9,041 nucleotides of DNA from an uncultured Synergistaceae bacterium (GTDB taxonomy: Bacteria > Synergistota > Synergistia > Synergistales > Aminobacteriaceae), in contig CALMZW010000078.1 of assembly GCA_937870605.1 (NCBI GenBank), positions 1 through 9,041 of the forward strand, given 5' to 3'. The translations under genes were made by a program, and so were the position numbers. The stretch's first letter is position 1, and each line of letters starts with the position of its first letter. The notes beneath the pieces were generated by a model. That model was not told the DNA's origin, ran no database searches, and saw nothing but the letters and a program-made list of their open reading frames with translations. Below, in pieces: positions 1 to 5,585 of the stretch.

Positions 1-740
1 CGGACATCTACAGCGTCCTGAAGACAAAAACGTATGTGGATCTCACACATTCCTTCGAACCGGGGATTCCCCACTGGCCGGGATTTCCCGACGAAACACG
101 CGAAACCGTGTACTGGTACGACAAAGGGGTCGGCAAAATCGGCCACGGCTTCTTCGCACAGGTCTTCTCCCACGTCGGACAGTGGGGGACGCATTGCGAC
201 GCCCCCGCGCACTTCGTCAAAGGGAAGCGAACCCTCGACCAGATCGATGTGAAGGAAATGCTTCTGCCGCTGGTCGTCATCGACATCCACGAACAGGCCG
301 CATCCAATCCCGATGCGACCGTCACGATGGACGACGTGAGAAAGTGGGAGGCGAAGAACGGACCGATTCCGGAAGGGGCCTTCGTCGCCCTGCGGTCCGA
401 CTGGTCGAAGAAGTGGCCCGATGCGAAGGCCATGCGAAACGACGACGGCAAGGGCGTCGCGCACTACCCCGGATGGAGCATGCCCGTCCTGAAGTATCTC
501 TACGAGGAACGGAAGATCACCGCATCGGGGCACGAAACGACGGACACCGATCCCGGAATTTCCACGAGCAAGGGAGACTACTCCTGTGAAGCCTATATCC
601 TCGCGCAGGATCATTACCAGATCGAACTGCTGACAAACCTCGACAAGCTCCCCGAAGCGGGGGCGCTCGTCATCGCCGCGTTCCCGAAGCCGTTCTTCGG
701 ATCGGGATTCCCGGCCAGAGTCTTCGCCATTCTGCCGTAA
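1..740 (+). CDS. Cyclase family protein (kynurenine formamidase-like metal-dependent hydrolase), 5' end cut off by the window
   Basis: The reading frame is open from base 3 and ends with TAA at 738-740, so the N-terminus lies outside the window. The GTG at 36 is inside the conserved YVDLTHSFEPGIPHWPG block and is not a real start. The family signature appears as GQWGTHCDAPAHF (about 177-215). In this family (KynB, isatin hydrolase) the motif HxGTHxDxPxH supplies the divalent-metal ligands; here the first His is Gln while the second His, the Asp and the last His remain. A later HETTDTDPG segment matches the C-terminal conserved region. The family hydrolyses amide or lactam bonds such as N-formylkynurenine or isatin. 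The substrate here cannot be told: no tryptophan-degradation genes are visible. The protein is probably cytosolic. It converges on corA and is unlikely to be functionally linked to it. The family call is firm; a kynB label would be over-reach. Confidence 0.9.
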   Translation, partial: DIYSVLKTKTYVDLTHSFEPGIPHWPGFPDETRETVYWYDKGVGKIGHGFFAQVFSHVGQWGTHCDAPAHFVKGKRTLDQIDVKEMLLPLVVIDIHEQAASNPDATVTMDDVRKWEAKNGPIPEGAFVALRSDWSKKWPDAKAMRNDDGKGVAHYPGWSMPVLKYLYEERKITASGHETTDTDPGISTSKGDYSCEAYILAQDHYQIELLTNLDKLPEAGALVIAAFPKPFFGSGFPARVFAILP

Positions 741-771
741 GGAACACGTTCCGCCGCAACGCCGTGAGGAC

Positions 772-805
772 GGCAGGGAAAATCCGCGCGACTTTCCCTG
801 CCTTT
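772..805 (+). terminator. Hairpin between the convergent cyclase and corA genes
   Basis: GGCAGGGAAA (772-781) is the perfect complement of TTTCCCTGCC (793-802), a 10-bp stem with an 11-nt loop, followed by TTT. It lies between the cyclase stop (740) and the corA stop (810-812), so it could end transcription from both sides. The T tract is short on the + side and absent on the minus side. A competing small stem, GCCGT/ACGGC, lies at 761-774. Confidence 0.6.
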
Positions 806-809
806 CATA

Positions 810-1973
810 TCAAAGGTCCTCGTTATCATCTTTCCGCGAATCTTCGCATGCGCTCCGCGGAACGTCCGGGGCCGAAATCCGGGTCGACCGGATCCAGCCT
901 TTTTTCCAGAACATCCACGCCATGGCGCCCGCCGATACAGCCATAAGCCCGAGCGAAAACACGTACCCGAACCGCCAGTTGAGTTCGGGCATGTTCATGG
1001 GTGAAATGCGCGTGTTGAAGTTCATGCCGTAGAGTCCCGCGATGAACGTGAGCGGCATGAAAACGGTCGAGATGATCGTCAGGATCTTCATGACCTCGTT
1101 CATCCTGTTGCTGACCGTTGCGAGGTAGACATCCATGAGCCCCGAGGCGATATCGCGATAGGTTTCGAGAAGATCGAGAATCTGGAGCACATGATCCAGA
1201 CAGTCCGGAAGGTAGATCCGCGTGTCTTCCGTGACAAGCGGCGATTCGTCTCGCTGAAGCCCGCTCACCACATCACGCAGGGGCCAGACGGAGCGCCGGA
1301 GCGACAGAAGATCCCTCTTCGCGCCCCGTATTTCGGACACGACGGCGGGAGACGCCGCGGCGAGGACATCGTTCTCCAGCGTTTCGAGCCGCTCCCCCGT
1401 CTGTTCCAGCGCGACGTAAAAGTAATCCACTACGGCATCGAGCAACGAATACGCCAGGAAATCGGAACCGGATGTCCGGACCCTTTCGTTGAACGCTCCC
1501 TTCCGGAGCCGTTCGCGGACCGCCTGCACCGGACAGGGGTTTCCACCTTCCCTGAAGGAAATCACCATGTTCTTCAGGACAAAAAGACTCAACTGCCCCG
1601 CCGTCTCATCGACGCATACGGAGCCGGGAAGGCGCAACGACAGGAAAATCGATTCGCCGTAATCGTCGAGTTTCGGACGCTGGTGCGGATTCATGGTATC
1701 CTCCACCGCCAGCGGGTGGAGCGAATAGGCTTTCATGAGAAGCTCCACGACATGCGAATCCCCAAGGCCGTCAACGTGAATCCAGGACAATGCCGTCCCT
1801 TGGGCGAGGGAAACGGCTTCCTCCGCCGACACGCCCGACCGTTCGACGATATCTCCGTCCGGAAGGACTATGACGGTGACAACTGAGGGCGTCGCGTCCG
1901 GCCGGGCGCGGACGGAACCCGGAGCCGCCCCGGGAGAGATGCCCGATATGACCTCATGAATGCGTCGCGACAT
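810..1973 (-). CDS. corA: CorA family Mg2+/Co2+ (divalent metal) transporter
   Basis: A 387-residue protein that aligns by eye along its length with the Thermotoga maritima type of CorA, a homopentameric inner-membrane channel for Mg2+ and Co2+. Visible hallmarks are the N-terminal cytoplasmic domain (HPLAVEDTMNPHQRPKLDDY), the stalk-helix end SNRMNEVMKILTIISTVFMP, and the selectivity-filter motif YGMNF with G316-M317-N318. There are two C-terminal membrane segments, about 297-316 and 331-355. A hydrophilic tail of about 25 residues follows the second segment, where family members usually stop soon after a basic KKKW-like end. I chose the ATG at 1973 because MSRRIHEVISGISPGAAPG lines up with the usual N-terminus. 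The frame is open up to a GTG at 2024, and the GTG at 2015 has an AAGGGG element 8 nt upstream, so a slightly longer protein is possible. It diverges from the S9 peptidase gene. No Mg2+-responsive leader was recognised. Confidence 0.95.
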   Translation of the reverse strand: MSRRIHEVISGISPGAAPGSVRARPDATPSVVTVIVLPDGDIVERSGVSAEEAVSLAQGTALSWIHVDGLGDSHVVELLMKAYSLHPLAVEDTMNPHQRPKLDDYGESIFLSLRLPGSVCVDETAGQLSLFVLKNMVISFREGGNPCPVQAVRERLRKGAFNERVRTSGSDFLAYSLLDAVVDYFYVALEQTGERLETLENDVLAAASPAVVSEIRGAKRDLLSLRRSVWPLRDVVSGLQRDESPLVTEDTRIYLPDCLDHVLQILDLLETYRDIASGLMDVYLATVSNRMNEVMKILTIISTVFMPLTFIAGLYGMNFNTRISPMNMPELNWRFGYVFSLGLMAVSAGAMAWMFWKKGWIRSTRISAPDVPRSACEDSRKDDNEDL

Positions 1974-2035
1974 TGCATTCGTTTTTTTCGTTCTTCCGGA
2001 ATGCTTTCCGTTCACGCCGGACACCCCTTTTCAGC

Positions 2036-2048
2036 GGATGCCGCATCC
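2036..2048. repeat. Palindrome GGATGC-C-GCATCC in the corA/peptidase intergenic region
   Basis: A perfect 6-bp inverted repeat with a 1-nt centre, upstream of corA on the minus strand. Its size and position would suit a dimeric repressor operator, but nothing else supports that. Confidence 0.35.
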
Positions 2049-2063
2049 TGAACCCGAACGGCC

Positions 2064-2086
2064 GAATACTCGTTTTTTGCGTATTC
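2064..2086. repeat. Inverted repeat GAATAC...GTATTC around a T-rich centre
   Basis: GAATAC (2064-2069) and GTATTC (2081-2086) are perfect complements separated by 11 nt that include TTTTTT. The repeat lies midway between the divergent corA and peptidase genes. It may be a regulator site or chance; no promoter for corA could be assigned with confidence here. Confidence 0.3.
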
Positions 2087-2103
2087 CCGTCGGTTTCTCC
2101 CGC

Positions 2104-2130
2104 TTCATGAAATGGTATCATGCACATGAA
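2104..2130. promoter_or_regulatory. Inverted repeat TTCATG...CATGAA centred on the peptidase -10 box
   Basis: TTCATG (2104-2109) and CATGAA (2125-2130) are 6-bp arms symmetrical around position 2117, exactly over the proposed -10 hexamer (2116-2121). A protein bound here would block the promoter, so this is an operator candidate. The arms are short and chance is possible. Confidence 0.3.
2113..2121 (+). promoter_or_regulatory. Extended -10 promoter of the S9 peptidase gene
   Basis: TGG followed by TATCAT (2116-2121) matches an extended -10 element (TGnTATnnT-like). The -35 region 17 bp upstream (GTTTCT) is poor, as is usual for extended -10 promoters. Transcription would start near 2128, giving a leader of about 33 nt. 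This is the best promoter candidate for this gene, by inspection only. Confidence 0.45.
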
Positions 2131-2148
2131 AGAAACGATCATACACAC

Positions 2149-2154
2149 AGGAGG
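2149..2154 (+). promoter_or_regulatory. Ribosome binding site fixing the peptidase start
   Basis: A perfect AGGAGG lies 6 nt upstream of the ATG at 2161. The frame is open upstream to 1960, so this site, together with the signal peptide that follows, decides the start. Confidence 0.9.
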
Positions 2155-2160
2155 ATATTC

Positions 2161-4068
2161 ATGGAGCACTCGAAATTCACCATTCTCGTTCTTGCGGTTC
2201 TTCTTTCCGTCACGTTCCTGTCCGCCCGCTCGTGGGCCGCGCCGCGGCTCATTCCGATGGAGGACTTCTTCCGCAACCCCGAAACGGCCATGTTCCGGCT
2301 CTCTCCCGACGGAACGCGTCTCGCCTATCTCAAGCCCTGGGAACGACGCATGAACGTCTTCGTCCGAACGATCGGCTCGAACGCCGAACTGCGGTTGACG
2401 GCGGCGACCGATCGGAATGTCGCCGGATTCTTCTGGGCCAGCGACAGCCGCATCGTCTTTCTCCAGGACAACGCCGGGGATGAGAACTACCACGTCTTCG
2501 CGGTCAACACGGACGGCTCGAATCTCAAGGAGCTGACGCCCTTTCCGGGCGTCCGCGCGTCCATCGTCGACGATCTTGAGGACAACCCGGACGAAATGCT
2601 CGTCGGCCTGAACAAGCGGGACAACCGCGTGTTCGACGTGTACCGGCTGAACATCCACTCCGGAGAAATGGCCATGATCGCGGAAAATCCGGGCAACATC
2701 ACGGGGTGGATGACCGATCACGCGGGCAGACTGCGGGTCGCCCTGGCGACCGACGGCGTGAACACGAGCCTTCTCTACCGGGAAACGGAAACGGCGCCGT
2801 TCACGACCATTCTGACGACGAACTTCCGGGACAGCCTGAACCCGCTTCTCTTCTCGTTCGACGACACGCAGCTCTTCGTCGCGTCGAACCTGGATCGCGA
2901 CAAGCTCGCGGTCTACGAATACGACCCGAAGTCCGCCCGGCTGGGCAAGCTCATCTTCGAACACGCCGACGTCGACGTGGGCGGGCTGCTCTGGTCGAAG
3001 AAGCGGAAGGTCCTGACGGGCGTGTCCTACGTGACGGACAAGGTGAATATCTCCTTTTTCGACGACGAGCGGAAGAACCTGCAAAAAGACCTCGAAGCCA
3101 GGCTGCCTGACAAGGAGGTTTCCATCGTCGACCGGAGCAAGGACGAAACGCGATGGCTCGTAGTAACGCACGGCGACAGGGAACTCGGAACCTACTGGTT
3201 CTACGACGCGCGGGAAAAGCGCCTCGAAAAGCTCGCCGACCTCGGACCGTGGCTCAAGGAGAACGAGATGGCCCGGATGAAGCCTGTCGAATATACGGCG
3301 CGGGACGGACTGAAGATTCGCGGATACCTGACGTTGCCGCTCGATACCGAACCGAAAAACCTTCCCGTCGTCATCCTGCCGCACGGTGGACCGTGGGCGC
3401 GGGATTCCTGGGGCTTCGACCCCGAAGTTCAGTTCCTCGTCAACCGGGGCGCCGCCGTCCTTCAGATGAACTTCCGGGGCTCCACCGGGTACGGAAAGGC
3501 CTTCTGGCAGGCCGGATTCAAACAGTGGGGACGCGCCATGCAGGACGACATCACCGACGGCGTCCGCTGGCTCCTCGCGCAGGGCATCGCCGATCCGAAA
3601 CGGATCGCGATCTACGGCGCCTCGTACGGCGGCTATGCCGTCCTCGCGGGGCTCGCCTTTACGCCGGATCTGTACTGTTGCGGCGTGGACTATGTCGGCG
3701 TTTCCAACATCTTTACGCTGCTCGCGTCGATCCCCCCGTACTGGGAGCCCGTCCGCGAGATGTTCTTCGAGCAGGTCGGACATCCCGAGAAGGACCGCGA
3801 TCTTCTGAAGAGCGTATCGCCGCTCTTCTCCGCCGACCGGATAAAGGCGCCGCTGCTCGTCGCCCAGGGCGCCAATGATCCGCGCGTCAAAAAAGCGGAG
3901 TCGGACCAGATCGTCGAGGCATTGCGGTCCCGCGGAATCCCCGTGGAATATATCGTGAAGGACAACGAGGGACACGGCTTCTCGAACGAAGAGAACCGGT
4001 TCGACTTCTATCGCGCCATGGAGCGCTTCCTCGGAAAGCTGCTCGGTCTTCGCTCCGCGCAGCACTAG
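2161..4068 (+). CDS. Secreted S9 family (prolyl oligopeptidase-like) serine peptidase
   Basis: A 635-residue peptidase. Residues 1-26 form a Sec signal peptide: one Lys, then a hydrophobic run, then SWA|AP as a likely signal peptidase I site. Residues of about 30-380 resemble the beta-propeller that gates substrates in this family, with repeated FRLSPDGTRLAYL- and WASDSRIVFL-like blades. Residues of about 390-635 are the alpha/beta-hydrolase domain. It shows the PHGGPWAR oxyanion region, the nucleophile Ser488 in GASYGG, Asp573 in QGANDPRV and His605 in NEGHGF, a complete triad in canonical order. The family cleaves short peptides, often as acyl- or dipeptidyl-peptidases. The size and NFRGSTGYG motif fit the S9C acylaminoacyl-peptidase-like branch. 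It probably acts in the periplasm or outside, feeding peptide use. It has its own promoter and terminator, so it is monocistronic. Confidence 0.95.
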   Translation: MEHSKFTILVLAVLLSVTFLSARSWAAPRLIPMEDFFRNPETAMFRLSPDGTRLAYLKPWERRMNVFVRTIGSNAELRLTAATDRNVAGFFWASDSRIVFLQDNAGDENYHVFAVNTDGSNLKELTPFPGVRASIVDDLEDNPDEMLVGLNKRDNRVFDVYRLNIHSGEMAMIAENPGNITGWMTDHAGRLRVALATDGVNTSLLYRETETAPFTTILTTNFRDSLNPLLFSFDDTQLFVASNLDRDKLAVYEYDPKSARLGKLIFEHADVDVGGLLWSKKRKVLTGVSYVTDKVNISFFDDERKNLQKDLEARLPDKEVSIVDRSKDETRWLVVTHGDRELGTYWFYDAREKRLEKLADLGPWLKENEMARMKPVEYTARDGLKIRGYLTLPLDTEPKNLPVVILPHGGPWARDSWGFDPEVQFLVNRGAAVLQMNFRGSTGYGKAFWQAGFKQWGRAMQDDITDGVRWLLAQGIADPKRIAIYGASYGGYAVLAGLAFTPDLYCCGVDYVGVSNIFTLLASIPPYWEPVREMFFEQVGHPEKDRDLLKSVSPLFSADRIKAPLLVAQGANDPRVKKAESDQIVEALRSRGIPVEYIVKDNEGHGFSNEENRFDFYRAMERFLGKLLGLRSAQH

Positions 4069-4099
4069 CGCGTATTCGCCGCTCGGAACAAAACACGTG

Positions 4100-4137
4100 G
4101 AAGGGATCCCGATTCGCCCCGCGGGATCCCTTCTTTT
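4100..4137 (+). terminator. Rho-independent terminator of the S9 peptidase gene
   Basis: GAAGGGATCCCG (4100-4111) pairs perfectly with CGGGATCCCTTC (4122-4133), a 12-bp stem with a 10-nt loop, followed by TTTT. It starts 31 bp after the peptidase stop and insulates the downstream operon. Confidence 0.9.
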
Positions 4138-4212
4138 ATGTGCGGCCCGCGCCGCGTCCGCGACCTGTTCCGCTCTTTTCAGCCCCTCCTCCGGAACCGT
4201 CGTTTTTCCCCC

Positions 4213-4240
4213 TTGTTTTCCTGCGGGAAAGACATATAAT
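4213..4240 (+). promoter_or_regulatory. Sigma70-type promoter of the ATP-grasp/aminomutase operon
   Basis: TTGTTT (4213-4218), a 16-bp spacer and a perfect TATAAT (4235-4240). Transcription would start near 4247, leaving about 238 nt of leader before the first confident gene at 4485. The stretch 4138-4212 shows no other feature. This is the strongest promoter in the window. Confidence 0.75.
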
Positions 4241-4255
4241 CCGCGAAAGGACACG

Positions 4256-4348
4256 ATGCATTCGTTCATTGCGCCGGAGCCGGAGAAAACCTGCGGAAAC
4301 CCCCCGAAACACAGGGAAGTGCGGCGTCGGCGCCCCGAGGAGGGATAG
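4256..4348 (+). CDS. Possible 30-residue leader ORF (ORF1)
   Basis: ATG at 4256 to TAG at 4346-4348, preceded by AAAGGA with a short 4-nt gap. The peptide starts MHSFIAPEPEKTCG and ends in an Arg/Glu-rich tail (REVRRRRPEEG). It lies just after the predicted transcription start, and its stop codon directly abuts the start codon of the next small ORF, so ribosomes could reinitiate. It has no recognisable family, and no run of one amino acid as in classic amino-acid attenuators. Coding is unproven; it may only be an open stretch in a GC-rich leader. Confidence 0.25.
   Translation: MHSFIAPEPEKTCGNPPKHREVRRRRPEEG
4337..4343 (+). promoter_or_regulatory. Strong ribosome binding site ahead of the 54-residue ORF
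   Basis: GAGGAGG, 5 nt before the ATG at 4349. It is the best Shine-Dalgarno sequence in the leader, better than the one in front of the ATP-grasp gene at 4485. This suggests that something is translated from 4349. Confidence 0.6.
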
Positions 4349-4480
4349 ATGGATACGCGCAATCGCATCTCAGCGTTCCCCGGAACGCACGGGGAACTTG
4401 TCGAAGACACTGCGACGGACACCGATACGAAACCGCCCGGCAGGGCGGAAACGATGCGCGATATCAGGGGGTATCCATCT
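4347..4480 (+). promoter_or_regulatory. Structured mRNA leader closed by a perfect 10-bp stem
   Basis: AGATGGATAC (4347-4356) pairs perfectly with GTATCCATCT (4471-4480). Inside are GCGTTC/GAACGC (4373-4378 with 4383-4388), an alternative GTTCCCC/GGGGAAC (4375-4381 with 4391-4397) that excludes it, and CCGCCC/GGGCGG around a GGCA loop (4433-4448). The outer stem would hide the ORF2 start codon and ends 4 nt before the ATP-grasp start. This is the form of a cis-regulatory RNA. I could not match it to any known riboswitch class. Confidence 0.4.
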
Positions 4481-4513
4481 CTCAATGAAGGAAGATTTTG
4501 GCCTGGAGCCTGA
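4349..4513 (+). CDS. Possible 54-residue peptide ORF (ORF2) overlapping the first ATP-grasp gene
   Basis: ATG at 4349 immediately follows the TAG of ORF1 and has GAGGAGG 5 nt upstream; it ends with TGA at 4511-4513. The first 36 codons have mostly G or C in third position, as in the neighbouring genes; the last part overlaps the ATP-grasp gene by 29 bp in another frame. The peptide has no signal sequence and no recognised family. Its middle is rich in Thr, Asp and Glu (ELVEDTATDTDTKPPG) and its end is RDIRGYPSLNEGRFWPGA. A small peptide beside ATP-grasp enzymes, ended by a terminator-like hairpin, is the layout of some RiPP precursors, but these ATP-grasps are of the D-Ala-D-Ala ligase type. 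It could also be a translated leader that controls the RNA folding described separately, or not be a gene at all. Confidence 0.3.
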   Translation: MDTRNRISAFPGTHGELVEDTATDTDTKPPGRAETMRDIRGYPSLNEGRFWPGA

Positions 4514-5585
4514 CCTCCCGTCAGGCGGTTTTTCCGTATGCATCGCATGCAATCTCAAACCCGAGGAAACGCGCGAGTTGCCTCGCGCGACACTGAACGG
4601 AGCGTCGGATTCCTACGAGGAGTACGATTCCATTGAGACCGTCGAGGCCATCGCCCGGCAGGTCCGGAGTTTCGGTTTCTCCGTTTCGGTGATCGAACAG
4701 AACGATCGCTTTCTTTCACGAATTGAACAAGACAGACCGGACTTCGTGCTCAACATCGCGGAAGGACGGGGCATATCGCGGGGGCGCGAAGCGCAGGTTC
4801 CGGCGATCCTCGAAAGTCTGGACATTCCGTTCACGGGATCCGATTCCGTCTCGATGGCGCTTTCCCTCGACAAATACCTCACGAACAAGACCCTAGCGGG
4901 CGAAGGCGTCCCCGTCCCGAAGGCGTTCCTCTTCAGGAAAAACGCGCGGACCGCGCTTCCGAAAACGGATTCCCGATGGATCGTCAAACCCCGTTTCGAA
5001 GGATCGTCAAAGGGAATCTTTCCCGATTCCCTCGCCAAGACCGAATCGGAAGTCCACTCCCGGGTCGACCGCATCTGGTCCCTGTACAATCAGGACGCCA
5101 TCGTCGAGGAATTTCTCCCCGGAGACGAAATCACCGTCGGCGTGTTTGGAAACGAAGAGCCCTGGGTCGGCGGCATGATGCGCATCGCTCCCGCCGCGAA
5201 GGAGAAGGGAGCGTTCCTGTATTCCCTGGAGCACAAACGCGAATGGAAGACCCGCGTCCGCTACGAAGGCCCGGACACCATTCCCGCGGACGTGCGCGAA
5301 AAGGCGGAAGCGTGCGCCCTCATGGCGTTCCGGGCGCTCGAACTGCGCGACGTCTCGCGGATCGACCTCCGGCTCGACGAATCCGGGAATCCCCGCGTCA
5401 TCGACGTGAACCCCCTGCCGGGGCTCTCTCCGACGTACAGCGACCTGCCGATCCTCTACAGACTGAGCGGAGGCGCGTACGAGGACATCATCCGCACGAT
5501 CCTCTCCCTTGCATTCCGGAGAAACGGCATTCCCCGGAACATTCTGCCCGGCGCTTTCTTCACCGGAGGGAGCGAGAAAGCATGA
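4485..5585 (+). CDS. ATP-grasp ligase, D-Ala-D-Ala ligase-like (first of a pair)
   Basis: A 366-residue enzyme of the D-alanine-D-alanine ligase branch of the ATP-grasp superfamily, which activates a carboxylate as acyl phosphate and joins it to an amine. Visible features are an N-terminal Rossmann-like domain (FSVCIACNLKPEE), the PFTGSD segment, the ATP-binding lysine K168 in WIVKPRFEGSSKGI, VEEFLPGDE (E208, E209, E215), and the metal site RIDLRLDE...VIDVNPLPGLSP with D294, D307 and N309. The Ddl motif HGxxGEDG is absent; its place reads NIAEGRGISRGREAQ, so the substrate is probably not two D-alanines. D307 replaces the usual Glu. ATG 4485 is the only sensible start before the first strand; its nearest Shine-Dalgarno (AGGGGG, 4466-4471) is rather far, so coupling to ORF2 is possible. 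The frame is open back to 4140, but that part is low-complexity Arg/Pro sequence and includes the promoter. It overlaps the next gene by 4 bp (ATGA). Confidence 0.92.
   Translation: MKEDFGLEPDLPSGGFSVCIACNLKPEETRELPRATLNGASDSYEEYDSIETVEAIARQVRSFGFSVSVIEQNDRFLSRIEQDRPDFVLNIAEGRGISRGREAQVPAILESLDIPFTGSDSVSMALSLDKYLTNKTLAGEGVPVPKAFLFRKNARTALPKTDSRWIVKPRFEGSSKGIFPDSLAKTESEVHSRVDRIWSLYNQDAIVEEFLPGDEITVGVFGNEEPWVGGMMRIAPAAKEKGAFLYSLEHKREWKTRVRYEGPDTIPADVREKAEACALMAFRALELRDVSRIDLRLDESGNPRVIDVNPLPGLSPTYSDLPILYRLSGGAYEDIIRTILSLAFRRNGIPRNILPGAFFTGGSEKA
4508..4533 (+). terminator. Terminator-like hairpin inside the start of the first ATP-grasp gene (possible attenuator)
   Basis: GCCTGAC (4508-4514) and GTCAGGC (4520-4526) form a perfect 7-bp stem with a 5-nt loop, followed by GGTTTTT. 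The stop codon of ORF2 lies within the 5' arm. TCAGG at 4464-4468, next to the 3' strand of the leader stem, could pair with CCTGA at 4509-4513 as a weak antiterminator. The hairpin covers codons 8-14 of the ATP-grasp gene, which is unusual for a terminator, so chance cannot be excluded. Confidence 0.4.

Noticed and set aside
741..752. Short palindrome GGAAC-AC-GTTCC just after the cyclase stop
   Set aside because: Five-bp arms with a 2-nt centre between convergent genes; no promoter nearby, so an operator role is unlikely.
1974..2024. corA start at GTG 2024
   Set aside because: The AAGGGG element is almost touching this GTG, and the extra residues have no counterpart in Thermotoga-type CorA. 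GTG 2015 remains a minor alternative.
4140..4484. Extending the first ATP-grasp gene upstream to the ATG at 4140
   Set aside because: The extra 115 residues are Arg/Pro-rich low-complexity sequence and would include the promoter at 4213-4240; ligases of this type begin close to the first strand.
4247..4484. Known riboswitch (lysine, SAM, TPP, cobalamin, glycine, c-di-AMP) in the operon leader
   Set aside because: I compared remembered consensus motifs with the leader and found only isolated words such as GGGGAAC; no class fits as a whole. A covariance search would be decisive.
4349..4513. Firm call of a graspetide (microviridin-type) precursor with MvdC/MvdD-like ligases
   Set aside because: The ATP-grasps here are D-Ala-D-Ala-ligase-like, not the RimK-like graspetide type, and no repeated core motif is visible; only the general layout is similar.
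1954..4548. Minus-strand ORF of 864 codons antisense to the peptidase and operon leader
   Set aside because: It lies opposite a secreted peptidase with a full catalytic triad, its translation is Arg/Val/Glu-rich without any domain, and long antisense frames are expected in GC-rich genes.
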